Shown piece by piece: positions 28,392-36,457 of a stretch of 64,000 bases of DNA; position 1 is the stretch's first letter; each line of letters opens with the position of its first letter. Origin of the DNA: JBIOHP01 sp044449065 (lineage in GTDB: Bacteria > Bacteroidota > Ignavibacteria > UBA10030 > SZUA-254); assembly GCA_044449065.1 (NCBI GenBank), contig JBIOHP010000011.1, positions 50,811 to 114,810 on the forward strand. The letters run 5' to 3'. The notes under the pieces were generated by a model. That model searched no databases and was not told where the DNA came from. It worked only from the letters and a program-made list of their open reading frames with translations. The position numbers and the translations under genes were made by a program.

Positions 28392-28466
28392 TATCGACAC
28401 ATTTGAAACATTTAAATATTTATGGTTTATGCGTCAATATTTTGAGATCTCAATCGTTGAGAGTTT

Positions 28467-29231
28467 ATGAATAATTCAGAGTTTATAGAAATACAACATT
28501 ATACCATTAGCCGCCTAACTGCATTATGGATACTCTCGGGCAGACTAAATCACTTGTTTGGAGAAAAAGCTCAGGAACTTACCAAAAATCTGGAAAGTGT
28601 GTCGAATGATGTATTGCTGCAAGAAAAAGACTTGGCAGACGAGGCAGCAAACTGTACTATACGCGAAATTATGGAATTAAAAATAAAGGATCCTCAAAGA
28701 GTTGAGCAGATATATAGGCAAATCGCGCTCAAGTTTAAGACAATTATTCTGCCGATGGAGATTGAATTGTATGGACAATCATACCCAATTCTCACCCTTT
28801 CCGCTATGGCTATTATGGCTTTTGCAATGTTTGAACAGGGCATTGCCTTATTCTGTGATGTGCTGGGTCAGATAAGCAAAACGAAAGTAAAGCTTAATGA
28901 CATAAACGGACATAGTACAATTGATAAAGCACAATCTTATCTTGTGAAAGTGATCGAAATAAATTACGATTTTTCCCAATCGATTGTCTGGTCGCGCATC
29001 AAGGGTCACCAAGCCGTCCGCAATTTGTTGGTTCACAATCTTGGTCTGCTCGACGATTCCGAAAGAACCAAACTTGTGAGAACCTTTATTGACCGTAGTA
29101 TCCCAGGACTTTCAATTATCGATGGTAGTCTCAAAATCCAGTTCGAATACATCGAAGAACTCGTGAAAGATTATCAGTACTGGCTGGAGGAGATTTACGA
29201 TAGCCCGAAGTTGAAAGAACTGAAATTGTAG
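28467..29231 (+). CDS. HEPN-like hypothetical protein (R-x4-H motif), second copy
   Basis: A 254-residue helical protein without a recognised family. Residues 185-190 read RNLLVH within HQAVRNLLVHNLG, a good match to the R-x4-H of HEPN domains and to similar motifs in uncharacterised phage-defence proteins. The stretch SAMAIMAFAMFEQGIAL (about 112-128) is hydrophobic and could be buried helix rather than a membrane segment. It shows no close similarity to the preceding gene outside the motif. Together the two resemble a two-component module, but neither is a recognised antitoxin. Confidence 0.6.
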   Translation: MNNSEFIEIQHYTISRLTALWILSGRLNHLFGEKAQELTKNLESVSNDVLLQEKDLADEAANCTIREIMELKIKDPQRVEQIYRQIALKFKTIILPMEIELYGQSYPILTLSAMAIMAFAMFEQGIALFCDVLGQISKTKVKLNDINGHSTIDKAQSYLVKVIEINYDFSQSIVWSRIKGHQAVRNLLVHNLGLLDDSERTKLVRTFIDRSIPGLSIIDGSLKIQFEYIEELVKDYQYWLEEIYDSPKLKELKL

Positions 29232-29555
29232 ATTCGCGCAAAACATCGAAGCCATAAAAGAGGATGATGCCATGAAGAGTTAGACGGACTAACTGATGTT
29301 CCATCATCAGGCATGGAGCCAAATTGGAGTGTATACATCTTCAGGGGAAGGCGGTTTTTGTAGCCTCATGATCGTCAAGGAGCAGGACTCTTTTCCAATA
29401 TATTCCATAATCTTCCAGATACGGAAGAACTGATAGAAACGCTTCATTTCCTTGCTTCTCGCTTCAATTTTGAGTAAATTTAATTTCTATTATACGCCAG
29501 TACGCAGAAAACTGGCGTTTTTAATCTGTTTTAAGCCCAATAAGTTCCTTTTCGG
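29232..29555. other. 324-bp gap ahead of ffh
   Basis: No gene recognised. Near its end lies a terminator-like hairpin (29494-29522) just upstream of ffh. No SRP RNA gene could be made out here. Confidence 0.5.
29494..29522 (+). terminator. Terminator-like hairpin upstream of ffh
   Basis: ACGCCAGT and ACTGGCGT pair around a nine-base loop and are followed by five T. It is 34 bases before the ffh start, so it either ends transcription coming from the upstream island or acts as a leader attenuator of ffh. Confidence 0.75.
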
Positions 29556-30881
29556 ATGTTTGAAGACTTAAGTCAAAAACTTGAAGTAGTATTTAAAAAG
29601 CTCCGGGGGGAGGGGAAAATATCCGAGGCGAACGTTACGGAATCCCTCCGCGAGGTGCGCCGCGTTCTGCTCGACGCCGATGTTAATTATAAAGTCGTCA
29701 AACAGTTTATTGATGACGTCCAGAAACGCGCGGTAGGGCAGGAAGTACTCCACAGCATCACGCCGGGGCAGCTTATCGTAAAGATAATTTTCGATGAGCT
29801 GGTGAAACTGTTAGGCGAGTCAAAGACAGAGATAAATTTTTCACCGATGCCGCCAACGGTTATCATGGTGGCGGGGTTGCAGGGATCGGGCAAAACAACC
29901 TTTTGCGCCAAACTTGCAAGCCATCTGAAAAGCAAGGGCAGGCATCCGTTGCTGGTTGCCGCTGACGTGTACAGGCCCGCTGCTATCGATCAGCTTGAGA
30001 TGCTTGCGAAGCAGATAGATGTGCCGGTGCTTGCCGAGCGGGGCAAAGGCGCGGTAGAAATTGCCGAGCGTTCCACCGATTACGCGCGCGCCTCAGCCCG
30101 CGATGTTGTCATTATCGATACTGCCGGCAGAATGCATTTGGATGAAGAGATGATGCGCGAAGTCGAAATCATCAAATCGAAAGTGCATCCGAACGAGATA
30201 TTGTTCGTCGTCGATTCCATGACCGGTCAGGACGCCGTGAACACCGCGAAGGCGTTCCACGACAAGCTGAATTTCGACGGCATTGTTCTTACAAAACTTG
30301 ACGGCGATACGCGCGGCGGCGCAGCGATATCGATTCGCGGGGTTGTCAATAAGCCGATAAAATTTGTCGGCGTGGGCGAAAAGTTAGACGCGCTTGAAGC
30401 GTTCCATCCCGATAGGATGGCGTCGCGGATTCTCGGCATGGGCGATATTGTATCGCTGGTTGAAAAAGCCCAGGCGAACGTTGACGAGCAAAAAGCCCGC
30501 AAGCTTGAAGAGAAGATACGGAAATCGCAGTTTACGCTTGAGGATTTCCTCGATCAATTGCAGGAAATTAAAAAGATGGGTCCGCTCCAGCAGGTGATGG
30601 GCATGATACCGGGAATGAACCGGTTGCCGAAGGACGTCTCGATTAACGATAACGCTCTGGTGCATGTTGAAGCCATCATCCAATCAATGACGATGGAAGA
30701 GCGGCAGAAACCGCATGTGATTAACGGTCAGCGCCGGAAACGGATAGCGAGCGGCAGCGGAACCACCGTGCAGGATGTGAACCGCGTGCTGAAGCAGTTT
30801 ACCGAAATGCAAAAGATGATGCGGACATTATCGAAGGGGAAAATTCCCCAGATGCTCCGCGGCATGCGCGGGTTGAATTAA
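29556..30881 (+). CDS. ffh: Signal recognition particle protein Ffh
   Basis: SRP GTPase that binds signal sequences of nascent membrane proteins together with 4.5S RNA and docks on FtsY. The 441-residue length is normal. N-domain residues 1-90 precede the GTPase: P-loop GLQGSGKTT (about 109-117), DTAGR (about 190), TKLDGDTRGG (about 247-256). The M domain at the C-terminus carries MGMIPGMN and the RNA-binding stretch INGQRRKRIASGSGT. First gene of the conserved run ffh-rpsP-khpA-rimM-trmD-rplS. Confidence 0.98.
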   Translation: MFEDLSQKLEVVFKKLRGEGKISEANVTESLREVRRVLLDADVNYKVVKQFIDDVQKRAVGQEVLHSITPGQLIVKIIFDELVKLLGESKTEINFSPMPPTVIMVAGLQGSGKTTFCAKLASHLKSKGRHPLLVAADVYRPAAIDQLEMLAKQIDVPVLAERGKGAVEIAERSTDYARASARDVVIIDTAGRMHLDEEMMREVEIIKSKVHPNEILFVVDSMTGQDAVNTAKAFHDKLNFDGIVLTKLDGDTRGGAAISIRGVVNKPIKFVGVGEKLDALEAFHPDRMASRILGMGDIVSLVEKAQANVDEQKARKLEEKIRKSQFTLEDFLDQLQEIKKMGPLQQVMGMIPGMNRLPKDVSINDNALVHVEAIIQSMTMEERQKPHVINGQRRKRIASGSGTTVQDVNRVLKQFTEMQKMMRTLSKGKIPQMLRGMRGLN

Positions 30882-30882
30882 A

Positions 30883-30958
30883 TGTTGAACGAGATTCATC
30901 TCGTTCATATTATTCGCCCATATTTTTAATCTTTAAACGAGATAAATCTCGTTCAACA
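30883..30958. repeat. Paired palindromes between ffh and rpsP
   Basis: Two palindromes, TGAACGAGAT/ATCTCGTTCA (30886-30907) and AACGAGAT/ATCTCGTT (30936-30953), are also inverted copies of each other, so TGTTGAACGAGAT at the left can pair with ATCTCGTTCAACA at the right. It starts two bases after the ffh stop. It could be an RNA-processing or partial termination site inside the operon, or a REP-like insertion. Confidence 0.75.
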
Positions 30959-31025
30959 CTCGTTTAGAGATTGTGGTTCAGATTTTAATTTATAGAATTA
31001 ATTTATTTATTATAGGAGTACAACG

Positions 31026-31520
31026 TTGGTAAAATTACGTTTGCGACGTATCGGAAAAAAGAAACAGCCCATGTACAAGATAGTTGCGGCAGACTCGCGG
31101 GCGTCCCGGACCGGAAAATTTATTGATTCCGTCGGGATGTACAATCCGCTCGTCAACCCCATGCTCATTGACGTCAATGAGACGCGGTTGATTTCATGGT
31201 TGAAGCGCGGCGCGCAGCCGACCGACACCGTGAAGAGTCTTCTTCAGCGAAAAGGATTGTGGCTGAAATGGACGCTGGTGAAAAAAGGCGCCGACGAAGC
31301 GTCGGTGAATGCCGCGATGGAAAAATGGCAGGGGCTTCAAGCCGATAAAGCTGTGCGTTATGAGGCGAAAAAAGCCCGGCGCAAAGTGGCGCGGAAGAAA
31401 GCAGCGGCGGCTAAGGATGAACAGCCGAAGCCCGTATCGGGTCCTCCAACGGAGGAACCGGTAGCAGCGGCTCCGGCGCCTGCTCCAGCCCCGGCTCCGG
31501 ATCCAACTCCGGCTGCCTGA
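31026..31520 (+). CDS. rpsP: 30S ribosomal protein S16 with long Pro/Ala tail
   Basis: Component of the small ribosomal subunit. The first 85 residues (VKLRLRRIGKKKQPMYKIV, SRASRTGKFIDSVGMYNPL) are typical S16. The start is TTG at 31026, preceded by AGGAG eight bases upstream, and the family begins at exactly this point. The protein is 164 residues, nearly twice the usual size: a basic KKARRKVARKKAAAAK stretch is followed by a low-complexity tail of repeated Ala-Pro pairs. Such tails occur in some FCB-group S16 proteins but their role is not known. Confidence 0.97.
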   Translation: MVKLRLRRIGKKKQPMYKIVAADSRASRTGKFIDSVGMYNPLVNPMLIDVNETRLISWLKRGAQPTDTVKSLLQRKGLWLKWTLVKKGADEASVNAAMEKWQGLQADKAVRYEAKKARRKVARKKAAAAKDEQPKPVSGPPTEEPVAAAPAPAPAPAPDPTPAA

Positions 31521-31681
31521 CGTTGCATCAATACGAGTGTGTTCTAACACCTTAAATCACTGATCGAACACAGTAGAAACCGTTCGTGATGGTGGAACGG
31601 CGCATCTCATGGAAGCGAGCGATGTGAGTTGTAATACTCGCAGAGATTCTTCTCTTCAATAGAAAATGCTCTGAGGGGACC

Positions 31682-31924
31682 ATGAAAAACTTCATAGAAT
31701 CAATCGCGAAGCAGCTTGTGGATCAGCCTGAAATGGTTGTCGTGGATGAAACGGAACGCGACGGAAAAACCGTTATCAGGGTGAAAGTTGCTCAATCGGA
31801 TATTGGAAAAGTAATAGGGAAAAAAGGAAGAACCGCGTTTGCGCTGCGAACTCTTGCAAGCGCAATTGGAAAGAAAAACGGTAAAAAAATACTTGTCGAG
31901 CTGGACGATTCTCCCCCGGATTGA
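31682..31924 (+). CDS. khpA: KH-domain RNA-binding protein KhpA
   Basis: Small 80-residue RNA-binding protein of the KhpA/YlqC family, a KH domain with the GKKG loop in DIGKVIGKKGRTAFALR. The family binds structured RNA and affects cell division and growth in Gram-positives. The position between rpsP and rimM is conserved in many bacteria. The end KKILVELDDSPPD is typical. Confidence 0.93.
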   Translation: MKNFIESIAKQLVDQPEMVVVDETERDGKTVIRVKVAQSDIGKVIGKKGRTAFALRTLASAIGKKNGKKILVELDDSPPD

Positions 31925-31947
31925 TCTCCATTTATCGCCGGTAATTG

Positions 31948-32457
31948 ATGGCTGATCTCTTCGCCATCGCAAAACTCACCGGTTGTTTCGGGATCAAGGG
32001 TTATATAAAAGCGCAGGCGCTGACGCACACGCCGCGGCGGTTGCTCAAACTCAAAAATGTATTTATTGGTGTGGGACCCGATAAATTGCAGGAAATGAAT
32101 ATTGAGGACGTCGTTTTTCAGCAGCGTTCAGTACTGATAAAATTGCAAGGCGTTGATGATCGCACGGCTGCCGAACGGTTCGTCGGCCAGTATGTGTTCA
32201 TCGATGCTCCGGACGTCGTGAAGCCGCCCGAGGGATCGTATTTTGTTCACGATCTGCTGGGGTGCGAAGTGCGCACCCAAGACGGGAAAGTCTACGGCGT
32301 TATCGAAGACGTTTTGAAAACGGCTTCACAGGACATCTGGACCATCCGTCAGGGCGATACTGTGCGTATGCTTCCCGCGGTGAACGATTTTATCATCAGG
32401 GTGGAGATCCCTAATCGTCTGGTTATAGTAAAGCTTATTGAGGGATTGCTGGAATAA
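31948..32457 (+). CDS. rimM: Ribosome maturation factor RimM
   Basis: Assists maturation of the 3' domain of the 30S subunit and binds S19. 169 residues with the N-terminal RimM barrel (AIAKLTGCFGIKGYIKAQ) and the C-terminal PRC barrel (YFVHDLLGCEVRTQDGKVYG). ATG at 31948 is preferred over the adjacent TTG at 31945. Its TAA overlaps the ATG of trmD by one base. Confidence 0.96.
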   Translation: MADLFAIAKLTGCFGIKGYIKAQALTHTPRRLLKLKNVFIGVGPDKLQEMNIEDVVFQQRSVLIKLQGVDDRTAAERFVGQYVFIDAPDVVKPPEGSYFVHDLLGCEVRTQDGKVYGVIEDVLKTASQDIWTIRQGDTVRMLPAVNDFIIRVEIPNRLVIVKLIEGLLE

Positions 32458-33131
32458 TGAGAATAGATATTGTTACCGGTTTCCCGAAATTGCTGACGGG
32501 TCCGCTGAATGAAAGCATGATCCGCCAGGCGAAGCGGAAGAAAATTGTCCGGGTGAAAGTGCACGATCTCCGGAAATATACGCACGATCGCCATAAAACC
32601 ATCGATGATACGCCCTATGGCGGCGGAGCAGGAATGGTGCTGAAGCCGGAACCGATATTTGAGTGTGTCGAATACCTCCGATCCCGCAGGAAGTACGATG
32701 AGGTTGTGTATCTCACCGCGGACGGCGAGAAACTCAATCAGAAGATTGCGAATGAGTTATCGCTGAAAGAAAATATGATTTTTCTCTGCGGTCATTATAA
32801 AGGGATCGATGAGAGAGTCAGAGAACGGCTGGTGACAAGAGAAATCTCAATCGGGGATTATGTATTGACCGGCGGCGAGCTTGCCGCGTGCGTCCTCGCC
32901 GATGCAGTCATCCGGTTGATTCCCGGCGTTCTGGGCGACGGCGAATCGCTGTTAACGGATTCGTTCCAGGAAAATTTATTGGGCGCCCCCCAGTATACAA
33001 AACCGGCTTCATATAAGTCGATGGATGTGCCCGGTGTGCTGTTGAACGGCAACCATAAAGAAATTGAACGCTGGCGCCGCAATCAGCAGCAGGAGCGGAC
33101 GCAGAAGCGGCGCAAGGATTTATTATCATAA
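32457..33131 (+). CDS. trmD: tRNA (guanine(37)-N1)-methyltransferase TrmD
   Basis: Adds a methyl group to G37 next to the anticodon, using S-adenosylmethionine, to prevent frameshifting. 224 residues. MRIDIVTGFP at the start, YGGGAGMVLKPEP (about 58-70), CGHYKGIDERV (about 111-121) and the knot-forming IGDYVLTGGELAA (about 133-145) are the family signatures. Translation is coupled to rimM through a one-base overlap. Confidence 0.98.
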   Translation: MRIDIVTGFPKLLTGPLNESMIRQAKRKKIVRVKVHDLRKYTHDRHKTIDDTPYGGGAGMVLKPEPIFECVEYLRSRRKYDEVVYLTADGEKLNQKIANELSLKENMIFLCGHYKGIDERVRERLVTREISIGDYVLTGGELAACVLADAVIRLIPGVLGDGESLLTDSFQENLLGAPQYTKPASYKSMDVPGVLLNGNHKEIERWRRNQQQERTQKRRKDLLS

Positions 33132-33164
33132 ATTATCAAGTGAAAGGTAGAAGGAGAAGTCATC

Positions 33165-33506
33165 ATGGACAAACTTAAATTGGTCGAAGCAATGCAGTTG
33201 AAAAAGGATATTCCCGCCTTCAATCCCGGCGATACGGTGAACGTGCATGTGCGCGTTATCGAAGGAGATAAAGAGCGTATCCAGCAGTTCCAGGGGGTCG
33301 TTATCGGAAAGCGGGGAGCCGGAATGAGCTCCACATTTACCGTCAGGAAGATTTCAAACGGAGTCGGCGTCGAACGTATATTCCCAACCCATTCACCCAG
33401 GCTGGCAAAGATCGATATTGTCAAAGCGGGCAGAGTGCGCCGCGCGAAATTGTATTATCTCCGCGAGCTCGCATCGAAACAGATCAGGCAAAAGACTTCT
33501 GCCTAA
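33165..33506 (+). CDS. rplS: 50S ribosomal protein L19
   Basis: Large-subunit protein at the interface with the small subunit. The 113-residue length is normal. NPGDTVNVHVRV, RIQQFQGVVIGKRGAG and RVRRAKLYYLRE are characteristic. It closes the ffh-rplS run; an MqnA-like gene starts only 15 bases later. Confidence 0.98.
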   Translation: MDKLKLVEAMQLKKDIPAFNPGDTVNVHVRVIEGDKERIQQFQGVVIGKRGAGMSSTFTVRKISNGVGVERIFPTHSPRLAKIDIVKAGRVRRAKLYYLRELASKQIRQKTSA

Positions 33507-33521
33507 TTTTTCCGGAATACG

Positions 33522-34310
33522 GTGAAACGTCTCGGCATTATCCGGCAGGGATATTCCCAACCGTTGTTTCACATTCTGCGGAATCGGATTCTCGATCATC
33601 CCGATCCGGGCTTTCCGTTCACGCTGATCGAAGATTCGACAGCAATTCTTGCGCAAAAGCTGCGTCAAAAAGAACTTGACGCAGCTTTTTTATCTCCCAT
33701 CGATTATGCGCTCAACCATGCGCGTTATTCTATTCTCCCCGAAGTCGGTTTGATCTCCGCCGGCGAAAGCCGCGCCGTTCAATTATTATTCAAAGAGCAT
33801 CTTAATAAAATTCAAACCATTGCAATCAATCCCCATGTGTCCGCGTCGGACGTCGTGCTTGCAAACATTGTTCTGGCGGAAAAATATGAATTGGCGCCTC
33901 AAATTTTGCCCGTCGCCAATGTCACCGAAAATATTCTGTTGAAAATAGACGCAGTTTTGCTCACCGGGGATGATGTCTTCACACTGCATGACGCACACCG
34001 TCTCGATCTCGTTGAAGAGTGGAGCGATATAACAGAATTACCGTATGTGCACGGAGCATGGATAACATCACCCGACGCTCTCTCCGACTCGGAAACCAGG
34101 GGATTGATAGCGATATGCGAGCAGGGGGTATCGGAATTTGAGTTCACCGGACCGCAGCAGAAGTGGTACGAGGAACATTTCGGGTATCGCCTCCATGAAG
34201 ATGCCCTCAGCGCGCTGGGTGAATTTTTCCAGATGGCATTTTATCACGGTATCATGAAAGAAGTCGTCACACCGAGATTTTTGCAGGTAGATAAAATCTC
34301 GCGTAATTGA
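33522..34310 (+). CDS. MqnA/MqnD-family protein (menaquinone futalosine pathway)
   Basis: A 262-residue protein of the MqnA family: two-lobed periplasmic-binding-protein-like fold. The visible pattern is DAAFLSPIDYAL, PEVGLISAGESRAVQLLF, then DAVLLTGDDVF and LVEEWSDITELPYVHGAWI. MqnA dehydrates chorismate in the futalosine route to menaquinone. MqnD is a close relative, so the exact step is not certain, and no other mqn gene is nearby. Starts with GTG at 33522 close to rplS, so it is probably transcribed with the ribosomal operon. Oddly, a terminator-like hairpin lies inside its 5' coding region (33655-33691). Confidence 0.82.
   Translation: MKRLGIIRQGYSQPLFHILRNRILDHPDPGFPFTLIEDSTAILAQKLRQKELDAAFLSPIDYALNHARYSILPEVGLISAGESRAVQLLFKEHLNKIQTIAINPHVSASDVVLANIVLAEKYELAPQILPVANVTENILLKIDAVLLTGDDVFTLHDAHRLDLVEEWSDITELPYVHGAWITSPDALSDSETRGLIAICEQGVSEFEFTGPQQKWYEEHFGYRLHEDALSALGEFFQMAFYHGIMKEVVTPRFLQVDKISRN
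33655..33691 (+). terminator. Terminator-like hairpin inside the MqnA-like gene
   Basis: AAAAGCTGCGTCAA pairs perfectly over 14 bases with TTGACGCAGCTTTT across a seven-base loop; six T (33686-33691) close it. It has the form of an intrinsic terminator for the plus strand but lies about 45 codons into the coding sequence, spelling AQKLRQKELDAAFL. It could end part of the transcription from the rplS operon or act by attenuation. Confidence 0.7.
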
Positions 34311-34329
34311 TTATGAAATTGTGTGAAAA

Positions 34330-34376
34330 GTCATTGCGAGTCCCGTCATTCTTTTTGACGGGACGTCGCAATCTCC
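34330..34376. repeat. Family B repeat, copy B1
   Basis: GTCATTGCGAGTCCCGTC pairs with GACGGGACGTCGCAATC, closing on a short T-rich loop, with CTCC after. Related, longer copies are at 47454-47542 and 62994-63090. It lies between the MqnA-like gene and recN. Confidence 0.75.
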
Positions 34377-34546
34377 TCAACTCGCTAGGTAAAGTTAAAG
34401 TTCTAATCTTGTCTTAATGACAATTTGGAGTTTTTACACAGTTCAGATCCCATGGAGATCGGAATGACTTTAGATAGTCCGTGAGTGTGAGATTTTCATA
34501 AACCTTCGTATATTATACCTTTCCAAAGGAATCAGCTAAAATCCCG

Positions 34547-36256
34547 ATGCTCACAACACTCTATATAAAAGGGTACGCATTAATTGAAGAACTCACCATC
34601 GAGTTTGGGAGGGGTCTCAATATTATCACCGGCGAAACCGGCGCCGGGAAATCCATCCTTATCGACGCCTTAAGTCTCATCCTGGGCGAGCGTTCCGATG
34701 TATCGATGGTTCGGAAGGGAGCTGATAAAGCTATTGTAGAGGCGCATTTTGATCATCCCGATGTGCCCGGATTAAAAGAACTTTTCAATGAAAACGAAAT
34801 AGAACTTTCCGACGACCTTATTCTCCGGAGGGAAGTATCGATGAAAGGAACAAACCGCTGTTTCATCAATGACACTCCTGCGCCCATATCGGTCCTGAAA
34901 CAAATCGGCGATATCCTCGTTGATCTTCACGGTCAGCACGAACACCAATCGCTCCTCCGCGCAGAAACCCATATCGGCATGTTGGATAATTTCGGAGGGG
35001 TGGGAACATTGCTTGAAGAATACCGCGGTGCCTACCACACGGCTCTTGCAGTGTTGAACGGCATTGATGAGCTCCAATCGAAAGAACGGCAGCTTGCGGA
35101 ACGCCGCGAATTATACGAATTCCAAATTAAAGAAATTGACGAGCTTTCTCCCCAGGCGGGTGAAGAAGATAAACTGGAAACAGAATTAAAAATACTCGAA
35201 AATGCCGAGTATCTTCATGAGGCGACCGGGAATATTTACCAAACGTTGTACGACGGCGAGCATGCGGTGCATGAACAGCTTGTTCTTGCCCGAAACCGGC
35301 TCGAAGACCTCGCGGCAATCGACGGTAACTTCGATGAATCGAAGAACGAGCTCAACGCCGCGTTAGCCATTGTGGGCGAGCTTGCGAAATTTGTTCAGGC
35401 GTATAACTCAAAGGTCGAGTTTAATCCGGAACGGCTTGAGGAAATCCGCGTCCGGCTGGGGCGGCTCAGTCTCCTCAAGAAAAAATACGGCGGTTCGCTC
35501 GATGCGGTGATTGCCCATCGTGAGAAGATCGGGAAGGAAGTTGAATTAGCGGAAAATTTTGAAGAAGAACTCACGAAGCTCCGGGGAAAATTTCTTGCCG
35601 AACGGAAAATTTGTTCGGGACTCGCATTCCGGCTTACTACAAAACGGCAGGAGGCGGCGAAGAAAATCGAGCGGGCAATTGTCCAAACTCTTGTGGAACT
35701 TGGCATAGCTAAAGGACGCTTTGAGGTGAAAATTTCAAACTCCCCCGGCGTGGATTTCCAGCGGGCACTTGTTACATCGGGGAAGGAAGCGTTTCAGGCG
35801 TCGATTAACGGCATTGACGAAGTTGAGTTCTATATTTCCACCAATATTGGCGAGGACGTAAAACCCCTTGTGAAAGTCGCGTCGGGGGGCGAAGTTTCCC
35901 GCATCATGTTGTCGCTCAAAAAGATATTATCGAAAACCGCCCGTTTGCCCCTGATGATATTCGATGAAATCGACGTCGGGGTCAGCGGGAGGATTGCGCA
36001 AGCGGTTGGTCAGAACCTGAAAAATTTGTCCCAGTTCCACCAGGTCATTGCCATTACCCATTTACCGCAAATCGCCGGTTTTGCCGATACGCACTACGTT
36101 GTGGAAAAATCGGAAGAGAAGAAACGCGTTTCCACCCGCGTCCGCAAACTCGACGATCATGACCGCGTGGTTGAAGTCGCGCGCTTGATGAGCGGGGAAA
36201 CCGTGACTGACGCTGCGTTGCAGGGCGCGCGTGAGTTAATCGGCTTGAGGAATTAA
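34547..36256 (+). CDS. recN: DNA repair protein RecN
   Basis: SMC-like ATPase that helps join and repair double-strand breaks. 569 residues, usual length. N-terminal Walker A GETGAGKS (about 29-36), a central pair of long coiled coils, and the C-terminal head with VASGGEVSRIMLSLK, then DEIDVGVSGRIAQAV and THLPQIAGFADTHYVVEK. No neighbouring gene of the same pathway; the methyltransferase gene starts 202 bases later. Confidence 0.97.
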   Translation: MLTTLYIKGYALIEELTIEFGRGLNIITGETGAGKSILIDALSLILGERSDVSMVRKGADKAIVEAHFDHPDVPGLKELFNENEIELSDDLILRREVSMKGTNRCFINDTPAPISVLKQIGDILVDLHGQHEHQSLLRAETHIGMLDNFGGVGTLLEEYRGAYHTALAVLNGIDELQSKERQLAERRELYEFQIKEIDELSPQAGEEDKLETELKILENAEYLHEATGNIYQTLYDGEHAVHEQLVLARNRLEDLAAIDGNFDESKNELNAALAIVGELAKFVQAYNSKVEFNPERLEEIRVRLGRLSLLKKKYGGSLDAVIAHREKIGKEVELAENFEEELTKLRGKFLAERKICSGLAFRLTTKRQEAAKKIERAIVQTLVELGIAKGRFEVKISNSPGVDFQRALVTSGKEAFQASINGIDEVEFYISTNIGEDVKPLVKVASGGEVSRIMLSLKKILSKTARLPLMIFDEIDVGVSGRIAQAVGQNLKNLSQFHQVIAITHLPQIAGFADTHYVVEKSEEKKRVSTRVRKLDDHDRVVEVARLMSGETVTDAALQGARELIGLRN

Positions 36257-36306
36257 TGTTCGATATAACGAATGTTTCAAGTATTAGCATCTCGAAAAAT
36301 GCGTTT

Positions 36307-36348
36307 GTCCCCATTTTTAAGGGGGACGCGATGCGCATTCCGCATCGC
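36307..36348. repeat. Two adjacent hairpins after recN
   Basis: GTCCCC/GGGGAC and, immediately after, GCGATGCG/CGCATCGC with a five-base loop. They lie 50 bases past the recN stop and could end its transcription. A reading frame running across them (36256-36498) shows no protein features and is not called. Confidence 0.55.
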
Positions 36349-36457
36349 AGGGGGTTACGGATCGAACCGCTCTTACTTAATGTGAGTACTCTACACCCTC
36401 GGTTCATGACCGTCAAGAATATTATTATATATTTGCCTCTTCCGCTTTTAATAAATA

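Noticed and set aside
29232..29555. 4.5S SRP RNA gene upstream of ffh
   Set aside because: No recognisable SRP Alu/S-domain hairpin with the conserved tetraloop could be found.
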